Program-made: the position numbers and the translations under genes | Notes under the pieces: model-generated | Told to the model about the DNA's origin: nothing | Databases searched by the model: none | The model's input: the letters and a program-made list of their open reading frames with translations, nothing else | From: Stemphylium vesicarium | Taxonomy: Eukaryota > Ascomycota > Dothideomycetes > Pleosporales > Pleosporaceae | Assembly (NCBI GenBank): GCA_004380135.1 | Contig: QXCR01000077.1 | Span: forward strand, 62,001-126,000 | DNA: 64,000 bases | Direction of reading: 5' to 3' | Shown here: positions 33,856 to 45,701 of the stretch, one piece after another | Layout: each line of letters begins with the position of its first letter | How positions within the stretch are numbered: position 1 is the first letter of the stretch

Positions 33856-34742
33856 TGCTAAAACGCAGGACACCAAAACAAGCAAAGACAAAAATGCGTA
33901 ATGGAACTGAAGAGAAAGAAAGGGAAACGCACGATAGGTATACAATATTCAGAAAACAAAGTGCGGTCTAAGCATCCATTAGCGAGAGTGAATGAAGAGT
34001 CATCCAAAAGCCAAATCAGCCAGGTTAAGCTAAAGTTGCGTTAAGTCGAGTCAAGTCGCCGTTAACACACCCGCCCAAGACGGGGGCCCTCACACTTATC
34101 CCGCTGGCCGCCCGACCCATGCCCTTTCCAGACCCTCGATTGCCCGTGGGTGTGCAGCAGCTTCTGCGTTCCTGCATCTGCTACTGGGTGTTACCCACCG
34201 GCCTCACACTGCCTAGGCCGCCGTTTCAACCTTGCGCTGCTCGTGGCCTGCACGTAGCCGCCTCGGTGAGATGTCTTGGAAGTCATTAGGTGTATGAGTG
34301 GACGCTGTTGTTGCGCTAGCTGCAACCGACAACGGGATAGCACAGGCTAAGCTGGCATCGATAAGCTTTGTGGGTCCTAGCCGGCAGAGGACTCGAGACC
34401 GCGCATCTACATGTGCATATACACTCGCGCATGAAACAGTCATCCAGTGCTGTCGTGTCGTTTGGGTGGACTGGTGTAATTAAACCTGAGGCTGCGTGTG
34501 GGGTGCAGAAGGCACTGGTGGGAGCTTCGTTGGGCCGGCGTGCTTCATTTTTCGAGAGATGATCGATACACAATTGAGAGTTGCGGTGGAGCGGAAGTGC
34601 CAAGAGGTGTGAACTGTCATTCGCAGGGATACCCTGTTGTGCTTCGTTGAGCGCATACAACTTCCGGTCAAAAACCACAGACCCAAACGCCTCGCTATGC
34701 AATACGGAATCGTGACCTTGTCGTCAACCATCGACTGTCTAT
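33856..34742. other. Intergenic region, 0.9 kb
   Basis: Only short overlapping frames occur, none with a recognised motif. It contains the upstream region of the preceding gene and the HRD1 3' flank. Confidence 0.5.
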
Positions 34743-37193
34743 CTACTGTTCACTGTCTTCGACATCCTCCACCGTCACCGTTTGCTTCGTTGCACTCTGG
34801 CCCTCTGAGCTGCTTCCAGCCACCCCAGAGCTTGAACCTTCGGCTTCAGTCCTCTCCCCCACGTTGCCGAAACTCCAGCTAGACTCAAGACTGCTAGGCT
34901 CCGCAGGCTTTGGCGACGAAGTTGGAGGCTGGTCGGTAGAGACCGTATTCACCGCCGACGACGCTGGTTGAGCCTGGAGAGTTGCACTGGCAGACGTCGA
35001 TGCATCTGCTGCAGATTCTGCGGTACGTGTTGCTTCGACGCCTACGGTAGGTTGTGATTGTTGCGCTGGTGGAGACTGTGGTGCCATCGAGGCCTCTTCC
35101 TGCTGTGGCTGCTGTGGCTGCGAGGATGCTGGCATTGCCGCACTTTCCTGGCCGGGCCGCGGCGCTAGTGCCATCGGCCTCAGTGTCCACCCTTCCGGCA
35201 ACGTCAACCCTTCCGGTACGCCAGCATCACCCTGACGCAGAATGGATCCTCTGGCGAAATAGGCCTGGGGCGCAAACGAGCTCATGTTTGGTGCGTTCAA
35301 TGGCGCGATGGGTGGTAACTCTTGGCCAGTTGCGGCTGTCACTCCAGAGGCTTGCTGTAGGCGATTGAGCTCCTCGAGCAGTCTATGCACAACTTCAAGC
35401 TGCTCGTGTTGCGCGTTGAGATGTCGCATCGACTCAATGATGTTCTGCTGTATGCGCAAAATATCAGACTGAATGTCAGACGGATGCAGCGCAACAGCTC
35501 CAGGCATTGGGCCAGTGGGAAAGTGCGGAGTGGCGCCTGGAATAAAGGCTGACTGGCCTAGAGGTAGATTTTGCTGGCCTGGGTCCTGGGCCGCATTGTT
35601 CAGGGCAGCCTGCTGGCGGAACCGCTGAATCGCGTTCTGCACAGCGACATTGTCCTGCTGGCCAGGTGGCACTCGAATATTTCCCAGAGCGATTCTGAAC
35701 GGGCCGAAGTTGAAGACGCGCATGTTGCCTGCTGGGGGGTTTGCTTGTCCGGCCTGTGGACCAGCTTGCGGAGCCTGGCCTTGTTGCCCTCCAGCACCAC
35801 CCTGTTGTCCACCAAAGCCACCTTGTTGCGCATTCGCCCCAAGCATTGCTTGTAGCGCCTCACGGTTTGGCATGTTCTGCTGCCCCTGCTGCCTCTGCTG
35901 CCCTGGGTTGGCCTGATTGTTGCGTTGCGTAGTTGGGGTGGTCGGCGATGCGAGGACAGGCCTACGGCAGGTAGGACAGACTTGCTGTCTCTCGAGCCAA
36001 CTGCGCAGACAGCCAAAATGCAGGATGTGACCGCAGGGAAGTTTCTTGGGACGTTGTCGCTCATCCATTCGGCGACCCTGTTGCGCACCATCCGCCCCTG
36101 GCTGAACCCAAGGCCGCATCTCTTCGCGACAAACGATGCATGTATTCTCTCGCTCCAGTTCTTCGGCCGTGGCATCGGGGTAGCGTGTGTTCATGTCGCG
36201 AGTCGCGTTTCGGTACTGAACGAAGTCGTTGATCCTCTTGATTAGCGATCGGATGGACATGAACAAGTCCCTCATGATGTGGATGGGAATGCCGTAGAAT
36301 GTCATAAGTATGATGAAAAAGCCCATGTAGACAACAGACTTGACAAAGTCTGTCGCCAGATCCAGGTAGAAAACCCAACGACCCTTTTCTTCCCATCCGG
36401 GCACGTCGACATCATCCTCGTCATCTTCCGTGCCCGCGTCCGCAGGCGCTTCAGCAGCAGCAGCAGCTTGCTGACGTGCTATTTCGCTGGCGATCCTGCG
36501 AGCCTCGTCGCGTGCCCGCTCCTGGCGCTGTGTAACAAACATTTCGATGAGCGAGAGTGTGTATCGTAAGAGGGTTGATATCGATGCGATCGCTAGGAGG
36601 ACGTATTCGAAGCCAAACATGACCATGACGCCGGGTCGGGCCTCTGAGAGTATCGAGTCGATGCAGTACTGCATCATGAAGATGTCGAAACCGACCGATA
36701 AGAGCAAAGAGCTCATGAGACGTGTATGGAAGAGCCTCGGGTTTGCGGGTGGCTGTTGCTCGAGAAACTCCACTCTGCCCTCTCCAATCCATTGCCAGAC
36801 CTTACCCGCCAGCAAGCAGAGGAACATGGCGAAGAACCACATGCCGATGTCATCTCTGAAGATGGTCATGGCCAGTAGCGTCTCACTGACTGCGAACCAT
36901 GCCTTGTCATAGAGCTGCTCCGTCTCGATAGCTCGAAGAGGGCCGTAGAAGAGTCGCTGGAGTCCATAGCCGAAGCTCGCCGCTACTATGAGCATGAGGT
37001 TGACCAGGAACATTAGCGAGCCGGTGCTCTGGGATATGTAGACGGCGGCAGAGTAGAAGTTTGGACGCTCATAGTAGGCGCGCATGAGCACGATGTTGGC
37101 CATGACGGCCGAACCCTAGGGTTGTTAGCATGTGCCATGTATCGCGAGTAGGAGGGGTATTGTTACCGCGACGTAGAGCTTGAGTCGACCCAT
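34743..37193 (-). CDS. HRD1: HRD1-type ER membrane RING-H2 ubiquitin ligase
   Basis: Exon 1 (37193-37167) gives MGRLKLYVA; after a 51-nt GTAACA...CTAG intron in phase 0, exon 2 (37115-34743) completes 799 residues. The N-terminal 300 residues are multi-spanning: the start through RAYYERPNFYSAAVYISQS matches the Hrd1 first helices, and further hydrophobic helices end at about YMGFFIILMTFYGIPIHIM. The RING-H2 finger covers about residues 335-392: CIVC, then LPCGHILHFGC and CPTCR, with a Gln/Gly-rich loop-out before the conserved half. The C-terminal 400 residues are Gln/Pro/Ala-rich and disordered. Hrd1 is the core retrotranslocation channel and E3 ligase of ER-associated degradation, working with Hrd3, Der1 and Cdc48. 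PDI, another ER quality-control gene, lies 6 kb away. Confidence 0.94.
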
Positions 37194-38249
37194 TTTGCTG
37201 TAGTGGAGCGATCAGGGTGCTAGAAAAGATGGCGTGTCCCCATCTGAGAGTGACAAAGCCCCGTATACGAAGCGGTCGTCGTGTGTCGCGCTGCGGCGGT
37301 GCTCGCGTTGGTGGAGGAAACGTGGTCGGAGTGGGAGCCCTCATGATTGGTCGCGCCGGCAATGACGTTCGTCCGCCGCTAGGACTTCGCGACTTTCACC
37401 TTAATGAGCTCAGCAGGTACCTACACAACGACCTCAGTTCGCTCCATCACGTGGCCTTTTAGGAATGTATGCATTCTGAGCCCTTTGATGTTGTCTCATG
37501 TGATCGTCTGGCATGGCTTACGAATATATCCAGCGCTATACTTGCATGGCAAACAATAGCGCGTGGCCATGCGCCCCAAAGCTCTCATTCTCATGCGGGC
37601 CTTCCATGGAACGATTCATTATTTCGCTCGAGCGTTCCTGCGCAAGACGTGCTTATTTGTGGGCTATCCTAGAACGTGCGAGCATTTCCTGCTTCTGACC
37701 AGCCTAAGAGCAATCTTGGCTGTCTCCGCATTAAGATTTGGATCTCGGGAAGTTACTCGGTCGGTTATTCAACGACACAACGGTTACTAAGGTCCGTTCT
37801 CGGTGATTTCAAGCCCCCCAGCCACGACGTCGTGTACAGAGGAAAACTTTTCTTCAATATCGACTAAATGGAGGCATCACGAGGACAGCCGGAGAAGCAG
37901 CCGCATCTCTAGGTTCGCCCATTGTTCACTCTAGCTCAGCAAGTGTGTAAAATACACGTGGTGGCGTGTACCAGCCCTTTCATACACGTTCGAGAACGAT
38001 GCTGTCTTCTACCGCGTGTGGGGAACTATGGGGAGCTTATGCCGAGTTTGCGGGGATCGTCCTCAAGCTACTGCATCCCGGCTCTCGGGATTGCGCCAGC
38101 CCAGACCATAGACTCGGAGCCCATGGTCTTGGATTTGAATATCATGATGGCATACCATGCCGCCAGTGGATCTATTTGTTTACTAGAGAAAAGTACATAA
38201 GGCCCGTGTGGCTGCCGTGAAAATTGAGCATCCAGCACCACAGAGCACG
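37194..38249. other. Divergent promoter region of HRD1 and invertase
   Basis: About 1 kb lies between the two divergent starts. A GTGGGG at 38018-38023 fits the CreA/Mig1 core (SYGGRG), which would suit carbon repression of an invertase, but the site is short and common. A frame of 84 codons ending at 38220 has no recognised motif and is not called. Confidence 0.4.
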
Positions 38250-40324
38250 ATGTTTCGCTCTACTCACCTTCTGAGCCTTGCGCTCGGAACTCTTTCATCT
38301 GTGTACGCCCAGGAGCTTCCCGCTGTACTGACCGAGGAGATCATCGAGAGCTTGGGAAACAACACTCTCTTCACCAGATGGCGCCCAAACTACCATTTCA
38401 GCGCACCCGCTGGATGGCTTAACGACCCATGTGCCATGATGTACGATCCTACCAAAGATCTTTACCATCTTCACTACCAGTGGCACCCTAACCATGTCAA
38501 CTGGGGAAACATTTCGTGGGGACATGCCACTTCTAAGGATATGATCACGTGGTCTGATGTTGGAGGTTGGGAGAACGACCAAGCACAGTCTCTCGGCACC
38601 GGGCCCAACCCTGACTCACGGAATTCGAGCTACTACGGTTTAGGTATGCCCACTCCTTTTATTGCGTATAATCCAGCCCGGACTGATCTCGATAGGTATA
38701 TTCAGTGGAAGTGGCCAGCCTTACAACCTCCAGGGTGAGCAGGATGGCACTCTCATCAACTTCTACACCGCCGTGCAGCAGTTACCGACATCGTGGACGC
38801 TCCCATACCAGAAAGGTACTGAAAAGCAGGCCATCGCCATCTCCAATGATGGTGGTGAGACTTGGGAGCAGTATGCCGGCAACCCCATCATAAGCGAACC
38901 ACCAGAGGGCTGGAACATTACTGGATGGCGCGATCCCTTCGTCGAGGTAAGACACTTTGTTTTAGTATGCCTTTGACGCATACACTGACTTTTTTTTTAT
39001 CAGCCTTGGCCAGAGATGGACGCTCTCCTCGGACAGGAGGAGCCCCACTTTTACATGGTGTTGGGCTCCGGTATCAAGGGCGAAAATGGCGGCGGCCGTA
39101 TCCCCTTTTACAGCGCACCTGCAAGCAACTTGACTGACTGGACTTTCTTGGGTGCTCTGTGGGAGCCCGAGAAGAACGAGACTCTCGGTTCTCTGGTCGA
39201 GACCGGAACATACGGCTTCAACTTTGAAGTGTAAGCATCAAGGACGTCAAGGCCGCTGATGATGAACTGACTGTAACAGATCCAACTTCTTCTCTCTGGC
39301 TGATGAGGATGATGATGTCCACTACTACGTACTCATGGGTACCGAGGGTGGCAACCTGACCTGGCACCCTCGTCCACAATGGGGTCTCTGGAACGAGGGC
39401 CAGGTCAACAAGCGCGAGAACGGCTCAGTTGAGTTTACTCCTCTTTCCGGCGGTGCCATCGACTCAGGCATGCTGTATGCAGTAACCAGCTTCATGGACA
39501 CCAAGACCAACCGCCGCATCCAGTGGGGCTGGGCCAACGAGGAGAACAACAACTTCGCCATTACCCAGCAAGGTTACCAAGGCGCCATGGCCATCCCGCG
39601 AGAGATGTACGTCATCAAGACCAAGAACCTGATCAACAACGATACGCAGTTGACCACCAAGGGCAACACTCGCGTTGTTGAGCACGGCAACGGTACTTTC
39701 ACCGGATACACATTGGGAGCCCGCCCTCTACCTGAGATTGTGGAGGCACTTCACAATGGATCGGAGCCGCAGATGATCGAGACTGGTGACAAGGCCTGCA
39801 CCAACGGCGCTGCCTCCGGTAATGGTACTGCCCACATGCACCTTCAGGTTACTCTCTCCGACTTCACCGGCCCCGCAGGTGTTGTATTCGCCCAGTCGCC
39901 CAACAAGGAGGAGCAGACCGTCGTTTGGTACAGCCCAGAAAACTACACCATCAACGTAGACCGCTCGCAGTCCTCTTCGATTGCGCAGTTTGCCAACTAC
40001 ACTATGCTCGGATACTTCTACCCTTACACCTTCGCCAACGGCACTACCGAGTCTCTCCACATGGACATCTTCGTTGATGGATCTCTCGTTGAGGTACTTG
40101 TCAACGACCGCTTCTGGCTGACGACTCGTATTTACCCAGCCCGCACCGACAGCACTGGATTTGGCATCTGGGCCGAGGAGGGCGCCAGCGTCAAGGCCAA
40201 GGACATGAAGACTTGGGATATCGACCTCAACGTCTTCCCTGAGAGGCCGGTCAACTCTAGCAGTGAGCTCATTTGGGATACCCCCGAAGAGACCAACAAC
40301 TATGTCTGGTGGACTGGAAACTAA
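38250..40324 (+). CDS. Secreted glycoside hydrolase family 32 (invertase/fructanase)
   Basis: Four exons: 38250-38643, 38696-38946, 39004-39230, 39280-40324 (introns 52, 57 and 49 nt) give 638 residues. A signal peptide (MFRSTHLLSLALGTLSSVYA) is followed by the GH32 N-terminal motif HFSAPAGWLNDPCAMMYD, whose Asp is the expected nucleophile; then IFSGSGQPYNLQGEQDGT and the GWRDPFVE block with the transition-state RDP motif. The expected acid/base region reads GSLVETGTYGFNFEV, where Glu replaces the usual EC(P) context, a variant seen in this fungal branch. The C-terminal beta-sandwich follows (FVDGSLVEVLVNDRFWLTTR). Many NxS/T sequons suggest heavy glycosylation. It should hydrolyse sucrose or beta-fructans outside the cell. 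Whether it is an invertase or an inulinase cannot be decided by eye. Confidence 0.92.
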
Positions 40325-40444
40325 GCAACCAACCAATGTTGTTTAAAATGTAGTCACATACTGCAAGCTATTACAGAGCAATAAATAGAACCAAGAATTA
40401 ATGTTTTCAACAGACTATGTATGATCCATCCCATGTACCTTGAC

Positions 40445-41555
40445 CTATGCTGCGGTTGCAACTCTTCGCTCCTCATCCTTTCCCCCATCAATCCCACCCC
40501 CTTGCTTCAACTTCTTCATCCTCTCTTCCTCCTTTCTCTTCATTTCCTCTTGAATGCGCATCCTTTCCGGAACAACCTTCTGCCTCTCTCCTGTGATTTT
40601 GAACCCCGGAAGCTTGTCCACACCCAAAGCCTTCATCGTCTTTCTCTCCACGGCACTATACTCGCCATCGGCGCGATCAAACACAAACGGCTCTTTGACG
40701 CTAACGGGAGGATTGGTGATAACCCTCACATTGCGAAGCTTATTGTTCGACGCCGAATGCAGCATAAGCGGGTGCAACAAGTACACATCGCCCACGATGC
40801 CCGTCGCCTCTACAAATGCGTCATCTGGCATACTAGCTGCAAGGTCGTTGAACCACTTTAATCCTTGCTCCTGCACGAACTCTGGGTTCTGCGCTCGCGG
40901 CGTCATGCGCGGACTCACGCCATCGGGATTCTCGTACAGATGCCGTGCTACGTGGGGAATGGCGCCGGGGCAAATGTACGTTCCGCCGCCTCCGGCTACG
41001 ATGTCTGTCCACAGGGGGATGACGAGGAGAGCTTGCTCCGGGCTGTCGAGATAATGGACGAAGAAGTCGCCGTCGACGTGCCAGCCTGGTAGGTCCTGGG
41101 GCCGGATGACCGTGTTGTGGCCCGCTGGCGTGCCGAGGTTTACGATGAAGCCGTCTTTCCATGTCGACGCGTTGGAATCGACGCGCTGGGAGCCGCCGAG
41201 GAGAGAGCAGATTCCTGCCCAGGCTTTTGGCGCAAATTCAGAGACGAGGAACTCGTTGAAGAAGGGCATATTTGTGCGTTCTGTGTGCCTGTGAAAGGAA
41301 AATGAGTTTGTTAGTCACAAGGAGATTAGATCTGATGATGCCGGATATGAGACAATAAGTATTAAAGTTTTTGTAGATGGAAGCTCACCATGTTGATTTG
41401 TCTTTCGGGTCCATACCCAATCTTGTCCAGAGGTTCTCTTGCAAGCCTTCAGCCTGCTCCCGTGTGAAGCAGTTGCTCAGCTTGAGCCAGCCATTTTCCA
41501 AGAAGAAGTCGATCTGCTCTTGAGAAAGCTTGTATACCTCTTCCGCATTTGCCAT
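40445..41555 (-). CDS. Phytanoyl-CoA dioxygenase (PhyH) family protein
   Basis: Exons 41555-41389 and 41288-40445 join across a 100-nt GTGAGC...ACAG intron in phase 2 and encode 336 residues. The N-terminal helix (QEQIDFFLENGWLKLSNCFT) is the usual PhyH opening. The metal site is visible: WHVDGDFFVHYL supplies the HxD pair and DVYLLHPLMLHSASNNKLRN supplies the distal His, with the 2-oxoglutarate-binding Arg a few residues on. A Lys/Glu-rich helix ends the protein. It should be a non-heme Fe(II)/2-oxoglutarate oxygenase; related fungal enzymes act in lipid or secondary metabolism, and no substrate can be assigned. No C-terminal peroxisome signal is present (ends VATAA). It converges tail to tail with the invertase, 120 bp apart. 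Confidence 0.88.
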
Positions 41556-43559
41556 GTTGATTTTATCCGAGTCTTGTTCTGTAGTTGATTCCCTCCCGTA
41601 TGCCCCAAGGTGGTACGATTCAGATGTTTGGAGGTAGATTAGATATGGAGTTGAGAAGAACCGCCCAAGCTTTTATGTCCTCCGGTTCAAAGGACTAAAA
41701 CGGAGTTATGCGCAAATACACCTATTCCCGTCTTCATGTGCACGCCACTTGTGGTGGTAACTAGACTCCCTGCCGCAGCTGGGCAGGCTACTAACTGCAT
41801 CTTTGCCAATTTATCCGGTGGAATCGCTTGTCTGGTGCCCGTTGACCAGCTCACACGTGCCGTCCCTACATGGCTGCGGGGTGGACGGTTTAGGGAAGCC
41901 GGGCGGGGCAGGAGGGCTCGTGGCTGGTGGGCTGCTCCGCGGCGATCTTCACAGCGGGTTATTGAACGCTGCGCAATGGACGTAAAACTGCGATGAGGGC
42001 GTCATGAGGCTGCGCTACGGCAGGACGGGTATTTTCCCACGGTGCTGCATGACAAAGCGACGCTGTGGAGAATGAGGGGTGATGGTGAAATGGAGAAGTC
42101 CTCTTTGGGATAGGGCTGTTCCCTCCAAGCAGCATCATGGCGCCTTCTTTTGCACTTGTTCGCATCGCCTTGAACCATATACCACAATAGCGTGCACTTG
42201 GGAATCGTGCGAAAAGCTTTGCACCCATCTAGGAAACCCCGCTAATATCGAGGTAGTGGTAGTTTGAGTAAAGAAGCTGATTCGTAAGCACTCGGTGAAT
42301 ATTTGTGCGAAATAACTCAGATGTAGCCGCCAATTCCAGAACATGGAGTTCTTCTCGAGACGCCACATTAACACCGTACGAAAGACGATAGGCTCCCCGG
42401 AATTTTTCTGAGCCTCATAGACGGGAAGACGGTTGTCTCGCTTGTATCTGCAAGGTCCCTGGATCGTCTGCTGCAGACATTGGTTGCTGCAACTAGCGTA
42501 GACGTCGTTTAGATATTCAATTGAACAAATAGCATACTGTGCAATGTAATAATGTCGCACAGATACGCGCCTCACCTTGAGTGTTTGATTGCTCATGATG
42601 CGCAAGATGCTAAGACCTGGAACAAAGAGCGGAACGTTTCCGCGACCAGCTGCTGAGGCTGTGAGTGTTGAATGCGACGGGTCAGCATCAGCGAATGCTA
42701 TCAGATTTGACTCGCGCACATGTTCACTATTTGAGTCGTAATCTTGAGTTAATAAACAAAATATCAGGGATCCAAAGGAGCTTATCATAGCGTTGATCAC
42801 CAATTCGAAGAGCTTACCCCGCTAGACTACCTAGGTAAACTACAGACTCCACGTGTCCTTTGGCAACTTGCTCATCTTCGATATTCAGCCTCTCTGAGCA
42901 CCTTATAGGAGCCCTGGATTACCTCGTATAAGTTTGGAAGCGATCATTGCGGACCGAAAATAGGGACACTACGATAGACTGGTACCCCACTTACAGACCT
43001 TAGTTGGAAGATGTACGACCGAAGGCGCGGGTGAGTTTCCTGCCCCGAAGGCAAACAAGTGAACACCTGGCCTTCGATGGGTGACTGTCGCTTCCGTAGG
43101 AAATGGCATGTAAAGGGTGGAATGTAGATTAATAATATGCATTGCGGATCGGCAGGCACGGCAGGCTAACGGGAAGAGGGTCTAGGACAAGGAATGGCTG
43201 GGGCGACAAGATGTGAAATAGAGGGTCTCCGGAATGAAATCCTGGTGAAATCCTAGTGAATTGTGGGCAAGAGGCTATGCGGCGGGTAAGATGGTGGAAG
43301 TAAACGTGGTCTTACGCTGTGAAAGTTGCAGTAGGGCCGCTGCAGGTGCGTGGGTCCAGTGCGCGCTAAGCTGCTTTGGTGCGCTACTTTGAACTGGCAA
43401 GGTGTTCACAGTACCCTCTACCGCCACGACCTCGACTAGAAATAAAGACCCACGCCTCACCGCTTTCCCTGCTACTTCTACCTCCCAATCCGACGTGCAG
43501 AGGACAATCAACTTCCCTTTCCTCTACACAACTCTAATTCCACATTCAACCACAGCACA
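41556..43559. other. Intergenic region, 2 kb
   Basis: This divergent interval lies between the dioxygenase and PDI. A 222-codon minus-strand frame (42803-42135) shows no family resemblance and is not called. Immediately upstream of PDI the DNA is pyrimidine-rich (about 43,440-43,555), as is common before highly expressed fungal genes. Confidence 0.5.
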
Positions 43560-45318
43560 ATGAAGTACACTACCGTATGCGCCGCCTTCTTTGCGGCCGT
43601 CGCTGCTGCGTCGGACGTCAAGCAGCTGAAGACGGACAACTTCAAGAGCTTCATTGAGGAGAACGACCTCGTCCTCGCAGAGTGTAAGTATACCAAGACA
43701 CATACAAGCTGCTTTCCGTGTCAATTGCTAACGTTTCCCCGCAGTCTTCGCGCCATGGTGCGGCCACTGCAAGGCGCTCGCCCCCGAGTACGAGACGGCG
43801 GCTACCACACTTAAGGAGAAGGACATCGCCCTCGTCAAGGTCGACTGCACAGAGGAGGCCGATCTCTGCCAGGAGTACGGCGTTGAGGGCTACCCCACCC
43901 TCAAGGTCTTCCGTGGCCCCGAGAACATCTCGCCATACGGTGGCCAGCGCAAGGCCGACAGCTTGATCTCGTACATGACCAAGCAGGCCCTCCCCGCCGT
44001 CTCCGAGGTCACCAAGGACACGATCGAGGAGTTCAAGACCGCCGACAAGGTCGTCCTCGTCGCGTACTTCGCCGCCGACGACAAGGCCTCCAACGAGACC
44101 TTCACATCCGTCGCCAACGGCCTCCGCGATAGCTTCCTCTTCGGCGCCACCAACGACGCCTCCCTCGCCAAGGCTGAGGGCGTCAAGCAGCCCGGCCTCG
44201 TCCTCTACAAGTCCTTCGACGACGGCAAGGACGTCTTCACCGAGACCTTCGACGCGGACGCTATCCGCGACTTCGCCAAGGTCGCCTCGACCCCTCTCAT
44301 CGGCGAGGTTGGCCCCGAGACGTACGCCGGATACATGGCCGCCGGCCTTCCCCTCGCATACATCTTCGCTGAGACTCCCGAGGAACGTGAGGAGTTCGCC
44401 AAGGAGCTGAAGCCCCTCGCGCTCAAGCACAAGGGCGCCATCAACTTCGCTACCATTGACGCTAAGTCTTTCGGTCAGCACGCCGGCAACCTCAACCTCA
44501 AGGTCGGCACTTGGCCCGCCTTCGCTATCCAGCGCACCGAGAAGAACGAGAAGTTCCCCTACGACCAGGACGCCAAGATCACCGAGAAGGACATTGGCAC
44601 TTTCGTCGATGACTTCCTCGCTGGCAAGGTTAAGCCTAGCATCAAGTCTGAGCCCATCCCCGAGTCCAACGACGGCCCCGTTACCACCATCGTTGCCCAC
44701 AACTACGAGGATGTCGTCATCAACAACGACAAGGACGTCCTGGTTGAGTTTTACGCTCCCTGGTGCGGTCACTGCAAGGCTCTTGCCCCCAAGTACGAGG
44801 AGCTCGGCCAGCTGTACGCTTCTGATGAGCTCTCCAAGCTCGTGACCATCGCCAAGGTTGACGCTACCAACAACGACGTCCCCGATGAAATTCAGGGTTT
44901 CCCCACGATTAAGCTTTTCGCCGCTGGCAAGAAGGATGCCCCTATTGACTACTCCGGTTCCCGTACTGTCGAGGACCTCGTCCAGTTTATCAAGGAGAAC
45001 GGCTCGCACAAGGCTGAGGCCGCCGCTCCCAGCGATGATGTTGAAGGTACGGCTGATAAACTTGCTCACCAGGCCGCCGCCGCCAGCGAGAAGGGTGCTA
45101 AGTCTGCCGCAGATGCTACCGAGTCAGCCAAGTCTGCCGCCTCCGAGGGCTCCGAGACTGTCAAGTCTGGTGCCTCCGCCGCCACCGACTCTGCCGCTTC
45201 AGCAGCCTCCGAGGCCACCAAGTCCGTCAAGTCAGCCGCTTCCGAGGTCACCGACTCCGCCTCATCGGCGGCTTCAGAGGCTTCCGCCTCGGCCTCAAGC
45301 GCCAAGGATGAGTTGTAA
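43560..45318 (+). CDS. PDI1: Protein disulfide isomerase with long Ala/Ser tail and KDEL
   Basis: Exons 43560-43683 and 43745-45318, with a 61-nt GTAAGT...GCAG intron in phase 1, encode 565 residues. A signal peptide (about residues 1-17) precedes thioredoxin domain a with active site WCGHC (Cys47/Cys50), domains b and b' without active cysteines, and domain a' with a second WCGHC (Cys382/Cys385). The ER-retention signal KDEL ends the protein. It catalyses disulfide formation and isomerisation in the ER lumen. Between domain a' and KDEL there is a tail of about 100 residues (about 461-561) dominated by Ala, Ser, Lys and Glu in repeats such as SAASE, making the protein longer than the usual 500-530. 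Codons are strongly biased to C or G at third positions, fitting high expression. The first intron separates the signal region from the first active site. Confidence 0.96.
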
Positions 45319-45701
45319 ATCATTATGGCTCCTGCGTTTCTTTGGTTATGAACGGCGCCCTTTCACGTGTACCATTACCCCTTTCAGCATTTTGATTGCA
45401 TCCATATATGCTGAGGTATATGAGTACTTAAAACAGTTTATGATTACACGGAAGGAATGATTCCGGGGTTTCTTTCTTACTTCCTTCCAGATGGGCTTGG
45501 GTAGCGATTAGCTAATGGAGTTCCGGTTTGATACTTCACAACGTTGAACTTGACTTTGAATGTGATTGTGACTGATCATGGCACTAGATGCCAAGATGAT
45601 GGCAATTCTACAGTAGTAGACAGGAGAGTGAAAGTTGTCGCAGCCGACTCATCGTCAAAATACCTGTTATACCTCTGCCCCTTCAAGAACCCATGTGTCC
45701 A
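45319..45701. other. Convergent 3' spacer
   Basis: These 383 bp separate the PDI stop from the end of the ankyrin gene on the other strand. No coding signal was seen. Confidence 0.6.

Noticed and set aside
39728..40336. 202-codon frame antisense to the invertase
   Set aside because: Shadow frame inside a confident gene, with no independent support.
42135..42803. 222-codon minus-strand frame in the dioxygenase-PDI spacer
   Set aside because: No motif, signal peptide, splice partner or recognised homologue; composition looks random.
43651..45069. 472-codon open frame antisense to PDI, rich in Gly, Leu and Val
   Set aside because: It is a shadow of the strong C/G third-position bias of the PDI gene; it has no family resemblance and lies wholly inside a certain gene.
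34743..45318. HRD1 and PDI as a functional ER quality-control cluster
   Set aside because: They are 6 kb apart with unrelated metabolic genes between and no shared promoter; proximity is probably chance.
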